DNA of 64,000 bases from Marinobacterium nitratireducens (GTDB taxonomy: Bacteria > Pseudomonadota > Gammaproteobacteria > Pseudomonadales > Balneatricaceae): positions 605,223 through 669,222 of the forward strand of contig NZ_BMLT01000002.1 of assembly GCF_014645375.1 (NCBI RefSeq). Reading direction: 5' to 3'. Of the stretch, positions 1 to 9,522 are shown piece by piece (position 1 is the first letter of the stretch; every line of letters begins with the position of its first letter). The notes beneath the pieces were generated by a model. The model had not been told where the DNA came from, made no database searches, and was given only the letters and a program-made list of their open reading frames with translations. A program made the position numbers and the translations under genes.

Positions 1-604
1 TTTCATAGAGCGCGTCGTACAGCGGACGCAGATAGGGATCGACCTTCTGCGCCAGGTCCCCGGGCAGGAAACCGAGCTTCTCGCCGGCCTCCACCGCCGG
101 GCGCACCAGCAGAATGCGGCTGATTTCTTCGCGCTCCAGCGCCTCGACCGCGCAGGCCACCGCCAGATAGGTCTTGCCGGTGCCGGCCGGGCCTATGCCG
201 AAGTTGATATCGTAGTCGCGGATCGCGCGCACATACGCCTGCTGGTTGGCGCCGCGCGGACGGATATGAACCTTCTTGGTGCGGATGCTGACTTCGGCAT
301 CGTTCGTTTCGAGACGGTTCTGCAGCTGTTCGACACCGGACTGCTGCAATTGCAGGTGCACCGCATCCGGTGTCAGCTGCACGCCCCTGGTGGCATCCTG
401 GTAAAGACGTTCGAGGATCTCGGCGACGACCTTGACGATCTCCAGATCGCCAATCAGCTGAAAATGATTGCCGCGATTGCGGATCTCGATATGCAGGCGT
501 TGCTCGATCAGCTTGAGGTGTTCGTCGAACTGGCCGCAGAGGTTGGCCAGGTGTTCGGGATTGTCGGGTTCGAGGGTGACTTTAAGCGTTTGCGCAGTGT
601 TCAA
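1..604 (-). CDS. ybeZ: PhoH-like ATPase (YbeZ family), partial, 3' end off the window
   Basis: This is the N-terminal ~201 residues of a PhoH/YbeZ-family P-loop NTPase, thought to act with the RNase YbeY in RNA metabolism. The reading frame stays open to base 1. The start is TTG at 604-602 (protein begins [15 protein letters not shown]) preceded by AGGAGA. The Walker A motif GPAGTGKT is followed by [11 protein letters not shown] and by [19 protein letters not shown], as in PhoH proteins. It lies 51 bases downstream of miaB on the same strand, the usual miaB-ybeZ-ybeY-corC order, so ybeY is expected just outside the window. The C-terminal half is not visible. Confidence 0.93.
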   Translation of the reverse strand, partial: MNTAQTLKVTLEPDNPEHLANLCGQFDEHLKLIEQRLHIEIRNRGNHFQLIGDLEIVKVVAEILERLYQDATRGVQLTPDAVHLQLQQSGVEQLQNRLETNDAEVSIRTKKVHIRPRGANQQAYVRAIRDYDINFGIGPAGTGKTYLAVACAVEALEREEISRILLVRPAVEAGEKLGFLPGDLAQKVDPYLRPLYDALYE

Positions 605-619
605 GTTCTCTCCTGTCGT

Positions 620-640
620 CCGGGCGGCCTCGCCGCCCGG
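620..640. terminator. Hairpin between miaB and ybeZ
   Basis: An 8-bp perfect stem, CCGGGCGG / CCGCCCGG, with a 5-nt loop (CCTCG), lies in the 51-bp gap between miaB and the phoH-like gene. No T-run follows on the minus strand, so a full terminator is unlikely. Attenuation or mRNA processing between the two genes is possible. The structure is seen; the function is inferred. Confidence 0.4.
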
Positions 641-655
641 TCACGAGTGCGGTGT

Positions 656-2005
656 TCAGTGGGTTTGATCCAGCTCCGAGCTGATCAGTTCCCCGCGCAG
701 CGAGTTGGCATAGGCTTCGACAATACGAACATCCGCGAAGCGACCGATCAGATCGGGATTGTCGCAGCGGAAGTTTACCACCCGGTTATTCTCGGTGCGG
801 CCCGACAGCTCGCCCGGGTCTTTCTTGGAATAACCGTTGACCAGTATACGCTGGTTGCTGCCGACCATGCGACGACTGATCTGCATGGCCTGGGCAATGA
901 TGCGGTCCTGCAGAATCTGCAGGCGCTGCTTCTTGGTCTCATCGGAGACGGTATCCGGCAGGTCCGCGGCGGGCGTGCCGGGACGGCGGCTGTAAACGAA
1001 GCTGAAGGAGTGGTCGAAGCCGATCTCCTGAATCAGATTCATGGTGGCTTCGAAATCGGCGTCGCTCTCGCCGGGGAAGCCGATGATGAAGTCGGACGAG
1101 AAGCTGATGTCCGGGCGCAGCTTGCGAATGCGGCGCAGTTTGGACTTGTACTCCAGCGCGGTATGGCCGCGCTTCATCGCCATCAGAATGCGGTCGGAGC
1201 CGCTCTGAACCGGCAGATGCAGGTGGCTGACCAGCTCGGGCACTTCGGCGTAGACGTCGATGAGACTGTCGCTGAACTCCACCGGGTGAGAGGTGGTGAA
1301 GCGGATACGGTCGATGCCGTCGATGCCGGCGATCAGGCGGATCAGCTCGGCCAGGTCCGCGGTGTCGCCATCATGGGTGGCGCCGCGATAGGCGTTGACG
1401 TTCTGGCCCAGCAGGTTGACCTCGCGCACGCCCTGTTCGGCCAGTTCGACGCATTCGGCGATGACGTCGTCGAGCGGACGGCTGACTTCCTCGCCCCGGG
1501 TGTAGGGGACGACGCAGAAAGTACAGTACTTGCTGCAGCCTTCCATCACTGAAACGAAAGCTTCGGCGCCTTCGACCTTCGGCGCCGGGAGGTGGTCGAA
1601 CTTCTCGATTTCAGGGAAGCTGACGTCGACCACGCCTTTCTGGCCCTGATGTGTCAGGTCGATCATCTCCGGCAGGCGGTGCAGCGTCTGCGGGCCGAAG
1701 ATCATGTCGACGTAGGGCGCGCGCTGATAAATGGCCTCACCTTCCTGGCTGGCGACACAGCCGCCGACCCCGATCACCAGATCCGGATTGCGTTCCTTGA
1801 GCTTGCGCCAGCGGCCCAGCTGATGAAAAACCTTTTCCTGGGCTTTTTCACGGATGGAACAGGTGTTGAGCAGCAGGACATCCGCGTCGTCGGGGTTGTC
1901 GGTCAGCTCGAGTTCATGGCTCTCGCCGAGCAGGTCCGCCATGCGGGCGGAATCGTACTCGTTCATCTGGCAGCCATGGGTTTTGATAAACAGCTTTTTC
2001 GCCAT
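656..2005 (-). CDS. miaB: tRNA-2-methylthio-N6-dimethylallyladenosine synthase MiaB
   Basis: Radical-SAM methylthiotransferase that adds a methylthio group to i6A37 of tRNAs reading UNN codons. At 449 aa it is the usual length. The N-terminal UPF0004 domain shows the three conserved cysteines ([22 protein letters not shown]). The radical-SAM cluster motif CxxxCxxC appears as [18 protein letters not shown], and a C-terminal TRAM domain follows. Start ATG at 2005. It is first in a minus-strand unit with the phoH-like gene and divergent from the DUF1820 gene, as in Pseudomonas. Confidence 0.97.
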   Translation of the reverse strand: MAKKLFIKTHGCQMNEYDSARMADLLGESHELELTDNPDDADVLLLNTCSIREKAQEKVFHQLGRWRKLKERNPDLVIGVGGCVASQEGEAIYQRAPYVDMIFGPQTLHRLPEMIDLTHQGQKGVVDVSFPEIEKFDHLPAPKVEGAEAFVSVMEGCSKYCTFCVVPYTRGEEVSRPLDDVIAECVELAEQGVREVNLLGQNVNAYRGATHDGDTADLAELIRLIAGIDGIDRIRFTTSHPVEFSDSLIDVYAEVPELVSHLHLPVQSGSDRILMAMKRGHTALEYKSKLRRIRKLRPDISFSSDFIIGFPGESDADFEATMNLIQEIGFDHSFSFVYSRRPGTPAADLPDTVSDETKKQRLQILQDRIIAQAMQISRRMVGSNQRILVNGYSKKDPGELSGRTENNRVVNFRCDNPDLIGRFADVRIVEAYANSLRGELISSELDQTH

Positions 2006-2238
2006 CTCTCACCTGTATCTGGTTGATCTGTTGCGTCGTCGGCCCGGTGTTGACGGTGCGGCATTTGCGGGCGCAGGCGTCGGGGTTTTGGCCGGCCCGA
2101 GACCCGCCCCCCGAAAAGGACCGCGCATTATACTGAAAGCTGAGGGGGCTGGCCAGAATTTGAGCAGCCTTGTAACTTGCCGGGGCGCCCCCATTATGAG
2201 TGCATGGAATTCAATGTTTTGAGCGAGATCGATTAGCA

Positions 2239-2565
2239 ATGGCCAGTGACGATCGCATGTACCGGGTCCAGTTCGTCAACCAGGATCAGGTGTACGAACT
2301 ATACGCCCGGCATGTCTACCAGAGTGAGATGTGGGGCTTTATCGAAGTGGAAGCGTTTGTCTTCGGCAATCGCTCCGAGGTGCTGGTGGACCCGGGCGAG
2401 GAGAAGCTGAAAAAGCAGTTTGGCGACGTCAAGCGATCGTTTATCCCGATGCAGGCGATCATCCGCATCGACGAGGTGCAGCACGAGGGCGTGCCGCGGA
2501 TCAGCGAGGCGAAGGGCACCGTCACCGCCTTTCCGGTGGCGGTGCCGCCGCGCGGCAGCAAGTAG
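2239..2565 (+). CDS. DUF1820 family protein
   Basis: A 108-aa cytoplasmic protein beginning MASDDRMYRVQFVNQ. The DUF1820 family is small, common in gammaproteobacteria and has no established function; it is often found beside miaB, as here. I chose the ATG at 2239 because the family begins just before MYRVQFVNQ and longer in-frame starts add an unrelated stretch. There is no signal peptide and no membrane segment. The 233-bp gap to miaB (2006-2238) should hold divergent promoters, but I see no clear -10/-35 pair. Confidence 0.85.
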   Translation: MASDDRMYRVQFVNQDQVYELYARHVYQSEMWGFIEVEAFVFGNRSEVLVDPGEEKLKKQFGDVKRSFIPMQAIIRIDEVQHEGVPRISEAKGTVTAFPVAVPPRGSK

Positions 2566-2622
2566 TTCCGGAGCACCTGCGCAGCCGCCTGCAGGCAGCC
2601 GGGCAGGCGCCCCGACAGATGA

Positions 2623-3174
2623 TTACTGAGGCTGGCTTTGCTGCTGCGCCACGACGTTTTCGAGGCGGCAGCTGTTGTTCAGCGCCGGATCGATAATGTC
2701 GCCGAGGCGGGTTTCGTTGTAGTACTCGTTGGCGCCGTCCATATAGATGATTTCGACGCCCTCGACTTCGAAGCAGGCCAGATCGTTGCTCTGCCAGATC
2801 TTGTCCCATTTGTGATCGGTGGCGGGCTTGAACGGCTCGAACGGGCCTGCGACTCTCAGCCAGGCGGTGGGACGGTTGGTTTTCTTGGCGCGCACCACCC
2901 GGCCCTTGCTGTCATAGGCCGTGGTCTTGAACATCACGAACTGCAGCCGCTCGGCGGACACGTTGCTGAAGTTGATATGGGCATCGGTCAGGCCGCCGCG
3001 GCTCGGCTTGCCCGGCTTGAACCCGTGAACCTGTACCACCGGTTCCTTGAGCTTCTTCACTTTGACCACAGGTTCCGGTTCGGGGACCGGTTCGGGCTTC
3101 TTGCTGAACAGACTGTTGCAGCCGGCAATTGCAGTGGAGCAGGTTACAAGCAACAGTAGTTTCCAGGGTTTCAT
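2623..3174 (-). CDS. Hypothetical lipoprotein with proline/charged linker
   Basis: 183 aa. The signal peptide MKPWKLLLLVTCSTAIAGC ends in a lipobox (AIAGC), so the mature protein should be a lipoprotein. A Pro/Glu/Lys-rich linker (about residues 28-50) follows, then a globular part containing YDSKGRVVRAKKTNRP and WDKIWQSND. I do not recognise a named family. The start ATG at 3174 has CAGGAG upstream. It converges with the DUF1820 gene. The 190-bp gap to epmB (3175-3364) is AT-richer than its surroundings and probably holds this gene's promoter. Confidence 0.8.
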   Translation of the reverse strand: MKPWKLLLLVTCSTAIAGCNSLFSKKPEPVPEPEPVVKVKKLKEPVVQVHGFKPGKPSRGGLTDAHINFSNVSAERLQFVMFKTTAYDSKGRVVRAKKTNRPTAWLRVAGPFEPFKPATDHKWDKIWQSNDLACFEVEGVEIIYMDGANEYYNETRLGDIIDPALNNSCRLENVVAQQQSQPQ

Positions 3175-3364
3175 CTGACCAGGCTCCTGTTTACTTCCTG
3201 AAACGGTTGTATATCCATACGGAATTATTGTTGATCCTTATATCGGCGTTTGCCGGATCAAGCTGATTGAAATTTATGCAAGTTCCATTCTGCACCAGCT
3301 TTGGCCCGATTGTCGCACGATGCGAGCCAGTCTTGAACTGTCGCTTAATGGCGGCAAAAAAATA

Positions 3365-4390
3365 TCATCGTTCGGGCAGGCCCAGCAGGGTTTTGGCCGG
3401 ACGGCCGGGGATCTCCCGCGCCAGGCGCGGTACCAGGAAGCCCGGCAGTTCGGCCTGCAGCGCCAGCATCAGCCGGCGCGCCTCATCATCCGGTACGTCG
3501 AAGTGGGCGGCGCCGGCGACGGCATCCAGCACGAACAGGTAGTAGGGCAGTACGCCGGCCGCGAACAGGCGCTCGCTGAGGTCCTGCTGCGCCGCTACGC
3601 TGTCGTTGACGCCGCGCAGCAGCACCGCCTGATTGAGCAGGGTGACGCCGGCGCGGCGCAGACGTTCGAGCGCCTGTTCGACCTCGTCGTCGATCTCGTT
3701 GCCGTGATTGACGTGCAACACCATCACCGGTCGCAGCCGGCTGGAGGTGAGGGTATCGACGAGGCTGTCGGTCACGCGCTGCGGAATCACCACCGGCAGA
3801 CGGCTGTGGATGCGCAGGCGCGTGAGGTGCGGGATCTCGCCGAGGTCGGCGATAAAGCGCGCCAGCCGGCGGTCGCTGGTCGCCAGCGGGTCGCCGCCGG
3901 AGAAAATCACTTCGTTGACCTCGGGGTGCGCGCGCAGATAGCCGAGCACCTCGCGCCACTGCTCCGGGCCCAGCCGGTTGTCGTCATAGGGGAAATGGCG
4001 GCGAAAGCAGTAGCGGCAGTTGATGGCGCAGGCCCCGCTCAGAATAAGCAGCACCCTTCTTTTGTACTTGTGAATCAGACCGTCACGGCGATTGGCGTTC
4101 GCCTCGGCGAGCGGGTCGCTGACGAAACCGGGCACCGGAATGCGTTCGGCGCCGAGCGGCAGTACCTGACGCAGCAGCGGGTCCTCCGGGTCGCCCTTGC
4201 GGATGCGCCGCAGGTAGGGTATCGGAATACGCAGCGGAAAATCGCCGGCAGCCTCAAGGGCCGGAGCCAGCAGCTCGTCCGGCAGCGCCAGCTGACGCAG
4301 CAGTTCGGCAGGGTCGTCAAGGGTGTGACTGAGCAGCGACTGCCAGTCGTCGAGTTGGGTCAGGGGGAGGTTCAAGGCACGTCCGGACAC
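3365..4390 (-). CDS. epmB: EF-P lysine 2,3-aminomutase EpmB (radical SAM)
   Basis: Converts (S)-alpha-lysine to (R)-beta-lysine, the donor for EF-P modification. The radical-SAM cluster CxxxCxxC is visible in [15 protein letters not shown], followed by [20 protein letters not shown] and [16 protein letters not shown], all typical of KamA/EpmB. With a GTG start at 4390 the protein is 341 aa and aligns at its N-terminus with E. coli EpmB (342 aa). An in-frame TTG at 4417 would add nine residues; neither has a convincing ribosome binding site. It is divergent from efp, so a complete beta-lysyl donor and transfer pair flanks the substrate gene. Confidence 0.95.
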   Translation of the reverse strand: MSGRALNLPLTQLDDWQSLLSHTLDDPAELLRQLALPDELLAPALEAAGDFPLRIPIPYLRRIRKGDPEDPLLRQVLPLGAERIPVPGFVSDPLAEANANRRDGLIHKYKRRVLLILSGACAINCRYCFRRHFPYDDNRLGPEQWREVLGYLRAHPEVNEVIFSGGDPLATSDRRLARFIADLGEIPHLTRLRIHSRLPVVIPQRVTDSLVDTLTSSRLRPVMVLHVNHGNEIDDEVEQALERLRRAGVTLLNQAVLLRGVNDSVAAQQDLSERLFAAGVLPYYLFVLDAVAGAAHFDVPDDEARRLMLALQAELPGFLVPRLAREIPGRPAKTLLGLPER

Positions 4391-4395
4391 GGGAA

Positions 4396-4424
4396 TTTGC
4401 TCGCATTCTCCTTTCAAGTAGAAT
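4396..4424 (+). promoter_or_regulatory. Candidate sigma70 promoter for efp
   Basis: TTGCTC (4397-4402), a 16-nt spacer and TAGAAT (4419-4424) stand about 70 bases before efp, overlapping the start of the divergent epmB. The -10 matches the consensus at five of six positions; the -35 is weaker. The assignment is by pattern only. Confidence 0.4.
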
Positions 4425-4491
4425 AGCTGTCAATTTTCGGGCCCGCGCCCGTATCAATCCATGCTCATCAAGCTCCCGAGTCCTACCGAAT

Positions 4492-5055
4492 ATGGCAAAT
4501 TATTCCGCGAACCAGTTCAAGAATGGCCTGAAAATCATGCTGGACGGTGATCCGTGCACCATGACCGACGTCGAATTCGTCAAGCCCGGCAAGGGGCAGG
4601 CGTTCACCCGCGTCAAGATGCGCAACCTGATCACCGGCCGTACCTGGGAGAAGACCTTCAAGTCCAACGAATCGGCCGAAGGCGCCGACGTCATGGATCG
4701 GGATATGGAGTTCCTCTACTTCGACGGTGAAATGTGGCACTTCATGGAGCCGGCATCGTTCGAACAGTACGCCGCCGACAAGAATGCCGTGGGCGACAGC
4801 CATCAGTGGCTCAAGGAACAGGATCGTTGCATGATCACCCTGTGGAACGACAACCCGATTTCCGTGACGCCGCCGAACTTCGTCGAGCTGGAAGTGACCG
4901 AAACCGATCCGGGCCTCAAGGGCGACACCGCCCAGGGCGGCTCCAAACCGGCGACTCTGAGCACCGGCGCCGTGGTCCGCGTGCCGCTGTTCGTCGAGGT
5001 GGGAGATGTACTGCGCATCGATACCCGTACCGGCGAATACGTCAGCCGCGCCTGA
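4492..5055 (+). CDS. efp: Translation elongation factor P
   Basis: EF-P binds between the P and E sites and rescues ribosomes stalled at polyproline. At 187 aa it has the family length, with a KOW-like domain I and two OB folds. The modified lysine is Lys34 in the loop KPGKGQAF, matching the E. coli-type lysine modified by EpmA/EpmB rather than the arginine rhamnosylated in Pseudomonas aeruginosa. This agrees with epmB and epmA lying on either side. Start ATG at 4492. Confidence 0.98.
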   Translation: MANYSANQFKNGLKIMLDGDPCTMTDVEFVKPGKGQAFTRVKMRNLITGRTWEKTFKSNESAEGADVMDRDMEFLYFDGEMWHFMEPASFEQYAADKNAVGDSHQWLKEQDRCMITLWNDNPISVTPPNFVELEVTETDPGLKGDTAQGGSKPATLSTGAVVRVPLFVEVGDVLRIDTRTGEYVSRA

Positions 5056-5077
5056 TTTTTCGCGGTACCGCCCCTTC

Positions 5078-5103
5078 GCAACGGCAGCTTCGGCTGCCGT
5101 TGC
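5078..5103 (+). terminator. Hairpin with UUCG tetraloop downstream of efp
   Basis: A perfect 11-bp stem (GCAACGGCAGC / GCTGCCGTTGC) closed by a TTCG tetraloop begins 22 bases after the efp stop. It is very stable but followed by CCGTTAAG rather than a T-run, so termination may be partial or the hairpin may protect the efp mRNA 3' end. Confidence 0.55.
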
Positions 5104-5215
5104 CCGTTAAGGATGGGCGGTGACCATTTTGCTTTTGCAACAAGGCTGTTTCAGCCATCCCCCGGCGGTCTGCGCCACATGTTCCTGCACTGGCGACATC
5201 CAAACGGTAGTAACG

Positions 5216-6184
5216 ATGACTTCAGAACACTGGCGCCCGAGTGCGCCGATCGATAACCTGCGCCGTCGCGCCGAGATTCTTGGCCGCATCCGGAGTTTCT
5301 TCGCCCACCGCGATGTGATGGAGGTGGACACCCAGCAGCTGTCGCACCGGGCCGTTAGCGATCCCTTTATCGACTCGATCGAAGCGCAGTTCCGGCCTAC
5401 GCCGGAATCGCCGGCGCAGAGTCTGTACCTGCAGACTTCGCCGGAGTATGCCATGAAGCGGCTGCTGGCTGCAGGTGCCGGCGCCATCTATCAGCTTGGC
5501 AAGGTTTTCCGCAACGGAGAGGTGGGCGGGCGTCACAATCCGGAGTTCACCATGCTGGAGTGGTATCGTCCCGGTCTTGACGACTTCGCCTTGATGGACG
5601 AGGTCGAGGCGCTGGTAGCGGCGGTTCTGCCGGGCTTTGCTCCGGAACGCCTCAGCTACCGGACTCTGTTCGAGCGCGAGCTCGGCATCGATCCGCACCG
5701 TGCGAGCCTGACGCAGCTGCAGGCCGTTTGCCGCAACCATCTGGATGCGGATTTCGAGGACGACAGCCGGGACACCTGGCTCAATCTGCTGATGTCGCAT
5801 GTGATCGAACCGCGGCTGGAGGGCGGCGTCTTCGTCCACGATTTCCCGGCGTCGCAGTCGGCGCTGGCGCGGGTGCGTGAGGACGCCACCGGCACCCGTG
5901 TCGCAGCCCGTTTCGAACTCTTTATCGATGGCATGGAGATCGCCAACGGCTACCACGAGCTGACCGACAGCGCCGAACAGGCGCGCCGGCTCGAGGCAGA
6001 CCAGCGCTGCCGCAGTGAACTCGGCCTGCCGCAGCGGCCGCTGGAAACCCGCCTGGTGGCGTCGCTGGAGGCCGGCCTGCCGGAGTGCGCCGGCGTCGCC
6101 CTCGGCGTCGACCGACTGGTCATGCTGGCGCTCGGCACCCGTTCGATCCGGGATGTGATCGCCTTTCCGTTCGACCTCGCATAG
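5216..6184 (+). CDS. epmA: EF-P--(R)-beta-lysine ligase EpmA
   Basis: Class II lysyl-tRNA synthetase paralogue lacking the anticodon domain; attaches beta-lysine to Lys34 of EF-P. 322 aa from the ATG at 5216 (MTSEHWRPSAPIDNLRRRA), close to E. coli EpmA (325 aa). Class II motif 2 is seen in GEVGGRHNPEFTMLEWYRP and motif 3 in GVALGVDRLVMLALG. An upstream extension to 5120 is open but does not resemble the family. It follows efp by 160 bp, across the efp hairpin. The stop lies two bases before a GGTTACG array. Confidence 0.95.
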   Translation: MTSEHWRPSAPIDNLRRRAEILGRIRSFFAHRDVMEVDTQQLSHRAVSDPFIDSIEAQFRPTPESPAQSLYLQTSPEYAMKRLLAAGAGAIYQLGKVFRNGEVGGRHNPEFTMLEWYRPGLDDFALMDEVEALVAAVLPGFAPERLSYRTLFERELGIDPHRASLTQLQAVCRNHLDADFEDDSRDTWLNLLMSHVIEPRLEGGVFVHDFPASQSALARVREDATGTRVAARFELFIDGMEIANGYHELTDSAEQARRLEADQRCRSELGLPQRPLETRLVASLEAGLPECAGVALGVDRLVMLALGTRSIRDVIAFPFDLA

Positions 6185-6186
6185 TT

Positions 6187-6228
6187 GGTTACGGGTTACG
6201 GGTTACGGGTTACGGGTTACGGGTTACG
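6187..6228 (+). repeat. Heptamer array (GGTTACG)6
   Basis: Six perfect head-to-tail copies of GGTTACG start two bases after the epmA stop codon. The same unit, its variant GGTGACG, or their complements recur at 11531-11600, 32437-32475, 32766-32826, 40444-40495 and 61393-61427. There are no spacers, so it is not a CRISPR. Confidence 0.9.
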
Positions 6229-6280
6229 TGGGATCATCAACCTCACGCCACCCCCTGAACCTCCCCGAAGCCACGAACCG

Positions 6281-6410
6281 GAGGATGGGTCTAGCGATGC
6301 AATGGCAGTTTCTCGGCCGGTCAATGATAGGTCAGGGCATCGCGTAACCCGTCAAATCGATCGCAGTACAGATCGATTGGTGTCGGTTGGCAGAGCCTCA
6401 CCCGAAACCA
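6281..6410 (+). repeat. Dispersed GTAGGATGGG-type element, diverged copy
   Basis: Begins GAGGATGGGTCTAGCGATGC and carries the shared core GGGCATCGCG ... ATCGATCGCAGTACAGATCGAT followed by TGGTGTCGGTTGGCAGAG. The same core occurs in the copies at 6461, 32475, 40160 (inverted) and 63807 (inverted). The right boundary is uncertain. Confidence 0.65.
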
Positions 6411-6460
6411 CTCGAATGGCACGTTTCGTTACACTCAAGGTGCCCTACGACTGGCAGCGG

Positions 6461-6580
6461 GTAGGATGGGACAAGCGATGCATCGGCACAGACGTACCGC
6501 TTCCGCGTCGCTCGGGCATCGCGGCCCCATCATATCGATCGCAGGACAGATCGATTGGGGCCGGTTGGCAGAGCGTTGGG
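6461..6580 (+). repeat. Dispersed GTAGGATGGG-type element
   Basis: Starts with GTAGGATGGGACAAGCGATG and contains GGGCATCGCGGCCCCATCAT, the internal inverted pair ATCGATC / GATCGAT, and CGGTTGGCAGAG. It lacks the right-hand half present in the ~285-bp copies at 32475 and 40160. Confidence 0.75.
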
Positions 6581-6589
6581 CGTCACCCG

Positions 6590-7744
6590 TTACGCCGGCA
6601 GCGAATTGAGCATGGCGCTGCGGATGCGGTGCACCGCTTCTTCCAGCAGCCCGCGCGGGCAGCCGAAGTTGAGGCGCATGTAGCGGTCGTCGCCGAAATC
6701 GCGGCCCGGCGACAGGCCGACGCCGGCCTGTTCGAAGAAGTGCGCGGGGTTTTCCAGCTTGGCGGCGGAAATGTCGATCCAGGCCAGGTAGGTGGCCTCG
6801 ACCGGCTCCATATGCAGCCCCGGTATCTGGTTGATCTCCGACACCAGGTAGTCGCGATTGGCGCGCAGGTACTCGAGTTGGCGCCGGTTCCAGTCATCGC
6901 CGTCGCGGTAGGCCGCGAGCGCTGCGGTATAGCCGAGCAGGTTGACACCCGGCACGATGCCCTTGCGCACCCGACGGAAGGCGCGGCGCAGCTCCGGGTC
7001 CGGGATGATGGCGAAGGAGCAGCCAAGTCCGGCGATGTTGTAGGTCTTGCTCGGCGCCATCAGTGTAATGGTACGCGCCTCGATGGCAGGTCCGAGGGAT
7101 GCCAGCGGAACGTGACTGAGTTCTGGCTCCAGAATCAGGTCGCAATGAATCTCGTCGGAGCAGATCACCAGGTCGTGCGCCTCGGCGATCGCCGCCAGAC
7201 GCGCCAGTTCCTCGCGCCGGTAGACGGCCCCGCCCGGGTTGTGCGGATTGCAGAACAGCAGTAGCCGGCTGTCCGGCTCGATAGCCGCCTCCAGCGCATC
7301 GAAGTCGATCAGCCAGCGATGGCCCTGCTGCTGCATCGGCACGGTGATCAGCTGGCGGGAGCTGAACCTCGGGGCCGACATGAAAGGCGGATAGACCGGC
7401 TTGGGCACCAGCACGCTGTCGTCATCCCGACCGACGGCGCGGCAACTGAGGTTGAGTCCGCAGACCAGCCCCGGCAGCCAGACCAGCCAGTCCGGCTCGA
7501 TATGCCATCCGTAAAGCTGCTGCAGCCGCGCGATGACCCGCTCCACCAGTTCATCCGGCGTGTTGGTATAGCCGAAGACGCCGTGATCGATGCGCTGCCG
7601 CAGGGCCTCGATGACCGCTGGCGGCGACATGAAGTCGGTGTCTGCCACCCACATTGGCAGGATTTCGGTGTTGCGGTATTTTTCCCATTTCTCGCTGGCG
7701 GTATCGCGCCGGTCGATAATACGGTCGAAATTCTCAGGGGCCAT
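6590..7744 (-). CDS. MalY/PatB family PLP-dependent C-S lyase (aminotransferase fold)
   Basis: Fold-type I PLP enzyme of the MalY/PatB group, which cleaves the C-S bond of cystathionine and related S-conjugates. 384 aa from the ATG at 7744 ([20 protein letters not shown]); E. coli MalY is 390 aa. Visible motifs are [10 protein letters not shown] near the N-terminus, the cofactor region [19 protein letters not shown], and the PLP lysine in [12 protein letters not shown]. An in-frame extension to 7822 is less likely because the family starts at the [10 protein letters not shown] block. It is divergent from leuA. Its stop lies inside heptamer-repeat sequence. A strict biosynthetic MetC role is not excluded. 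Confidence 0.88.
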   Translation of the reverse strand: MAPENFDRIIDRRDTASEKWEKYRNTEILPMWVADTDFMSPPAVIEALRQRIDHGVFGYTNTPDELVERVIARLQQLYGWHIEPDWLVWLPGLVCGLNLSCRAVGRDDDSVLVPKPVYPPFMSAPRFSSRQLITVPMQQQGHRWLIDFDALEAAIEPDSRLLLFCNPHNPGGAVYRREELARLAAIAEAHDLVICSDEIHCDLILEPELSHVPLASLGPAIEARTITLMAPSKTYNIAGLGCSFAIIPDPELRRAFRRVRKGIVPGVNLLGYTAALAAYRDGDDWNRRQLEYLRANRDYLVSEINQIPGLHMEPVEATYLAWIDISAAKLENPAHFFEQAGVGLSPGRDFGDDRYMRLNFGCPRGLLEEAVHRIRSAMLNSLPA

Positions 7745-7972
7745 GGTACACCCGTCGTTTCTGTTGCATCGAAGGCACCTGTCGAGAGGTCCCTTTGGCA
7801 TTGTAGCGGCCGCGGGTTGCAAATGGCCAAGGCGGCGTTTAAGTTACCGCCACGAATCCCGCGCGCAGCGCCCGTGCCGGCCCAGGCCGACGTTCTCCTT
7901 CCCGCCGGTTTGGCTGTATTCTTAATTCAGGCACGACGTCGGTGGTCGGGCAATCCATTTGGAGCATTTCCG

Positions 7973-9514
7973 ATGAGCGATAACAACAGAGTCATTATTT
8001 TCGATACTACCCTGCGCGACGGCGAGCAGAGCCCCGGCGCCTCCATGACCCGGGACGAAAAGCTGCGTATCGCCCGGCAGCTGGAAAAAATGCGCGTCGA
8101 CGTCATCGAGGCGGGCTTCGCCATCGCCAGCCCCGGCGATTTCGAGGCGGTCAAGGCGATCGCCGATACCGTGAAAGACAGCACCATCTGCTCGCTTTCC
8201 CGCGCCCTCGACACCGATATCGACCGGGCCGGCGAGGCGCTGCGCGGGGCCAACAGCGGCCGTATCCATACCTTTATCGCCACTTCGCCGATCCATATGA
8301 AGTACAAGCTGCAGATGGAGCCGGATCGCGTGGTGGAGCAGGCGGTACGGGCGGTAACCCGGGCGCGGGGCCTGATCGACGACGTCGAGTTCTCCCTCGA
8401 GGACGCCAGCCGTTCCGAGTTCGACTTCATGTGCCGCATCATCGAGCGGGTCATCGATGCCGGCGCGCGCACCATCAATATCCCCGATACCGTCGGTTAC
8501 GCGGTACCGGAGGAGTTCGCCACCACCATGCGACGCCTGCTCGAGACCATTCCCAACGCCGACAAGGCGGTGTTCTCGGTGCACTGCCACAACGACCTGG
8601 GCCTCGCGGTGGCCAACTCCCTGGCGGCGGTTTCCGCCGGGGCGCGTCAGGTGGAGTGTACCGTCAACGGTCTCGGCGAGCGTGCCGGCAACGCCTCCCT
8701 CGAGGAAATCGTCATGGCGCTGCGAACCCGCCGCGACTGCCTGGGGCTGGAAACCAATATCGATACCACCCAGATCGTGCCGGCGTCGAAGCTGGTTTCC
8801 AGCGTGACCGGTTTCCCGGTGCAGCCGAACAAGGCAATCGTCGGCGCCAACGCTTTCGCCCACGAATCCGGCATCCACCAGGATGGCGTGCTGAAGCACC
8901 GCGAGACCTACGAAATCATGACCGCCGAAGACGTCGGCTGGAACACCAACCGCATGGTCCTGGGCAAGCATTCGGGTCGCAACGCCTTCCGCACCCGTCT
9001 CGAGGAGCTGGGTACCAGCTTTGCATCCGACGCCGAGCTCAATACCGCCTTCGCGCGTTTCAAGGAGCTGGCGGACAAGAAGCACGAAATCTTCGACGAG
9101 GACCTGATGGCGCTGGTGTCCGATGCCCGCGCCATTGCCAACAACGAGAAGTACCAGCTCAGCAGCCTCAGGGTCACTTCCCAGACCGGCGAGGTGCCGG
9201 AAGCATTGGTGACGCTGAGCATCGGCGGTGTCGAGAATACCTCGGTGTCCGAGGGCTCGGGGCCGGTCGACGCCACCTTCAAGGCGATCGAGGCAATGGT
9301 CCATTCCGGTGCCAGCCTCGAGCTCTACTCCGTCAACGCCATCACCAGCGGCACCGACTCCCAGGGTGAGGTGACGGTTCGCCTCGAGCTGGGCGGCAGG
9401 ATCGTCAACGGGCTCGGCGCCGACACCGACATCATCATCGCCTCGGCGAAAGCGTATGTGCATGCGCTCAACATGCTCGACGCCAACGTCCAGAAAGCGC
9501 ATCCGCAGGTCTGA
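7973..9514 (+). CDS. leuA: 2-isopropylmalate synthase
   Basis: Condenses acetyl-CoA with 2-ketoisovalerate, the first committed step of leucine synthesis. 513 aa from ATG 7973, with GGAG nine bases upstream; E. coli LeuA is 523 aa. The HMGL-like TIM barrel shows [16 protein letters not shown], the metal-binding HCHNDLG, and [16 protein letters not shown]-terminal LeuA dimer/allosteric domain spans about residues 385-513. The conserved [13 protein letters not shown] and MVLGKHSGR are present. I found no convincing leucine-rich leader peptide in the 228-bp gap to malY. Confidence 0.96.
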   Translation: MSDNNRVIIFDTTLRDGEQSPGASMTRDEKLRIARQLEKMRVDVIEAGFAIASPGDFEAVKAIADTVKDSTICSLSRALDTDIDRAGEALRGANSGRIHTFIATSPIHMKYKLQMEPDRVVEQAVRAVTRARGLIDDVEFSLEDASRSEFDFMCRIIERVIDAGARTINIPDTVGYAVPEEFATTMRRLLETIPNADKAVFSVHCHNDLGLAVANSLAAVSAGARQVECTVNGLGERAGNASLEEIVMALRTRRDCLGLETNIDTTQIVPASKLVSSVTGFPVQPNKAIVGANAFAHESGIHQDGVLKHRETYEIMTAEDVGWNTNRMVLGKHSGRNAFRTRLEELGTSFASDAELNTAFARFKELADKKHEIFDEDLMALVSDARAIANNEKYQLSSLRVTSQTGEVPEALVTLSIGGVENTSVSEGSGPVDATFKAIEAMVHSGASLELYSVNAITSGTDSQGEVTVRLELGGRIVNGLGADTDIIIASAKAYVHALNMLDANVQKAHPQV

Positions 9515-9522
9515 ACCGGTCG

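Larger units (their letters stand above)
6185..6589. other. Gene-free repeat region between epmA and malY
   Basis: This 405-bp stretch separates the convergent epmA and malY genes. It holds the GGTTACG array, then two tandem copies of the dispersed GTAGG(A/T)TGGG element (from about 6281 and from 6461). It ends in CGTCACC CGTTACG, which contains the malY stop codon (TAA, complement of 6590-6592). I see no conserved protein frame in it. Confidence 0.8.

Noticed and set aside
2009..2239. Minus-strand 76-codon frame between miaB and the DUF1820 gene
   Set aside because: Low-complexity Pro/Ala/Arg translation with no similarity; the region is better explained as a divergent promoter gap.
6185..7264. 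Plus-strand frame starting in the GGTTACG array
   Set aside because: It begins in repeat DNA and runs antisense to malY; no domain is seen.
7319..7972. N-terminal extension of leuA
   Set aside because: The frame is open upstream, but the extension is antisense to malY; the ATG at 7973 has a good ribosome binding site and matches LeuA.
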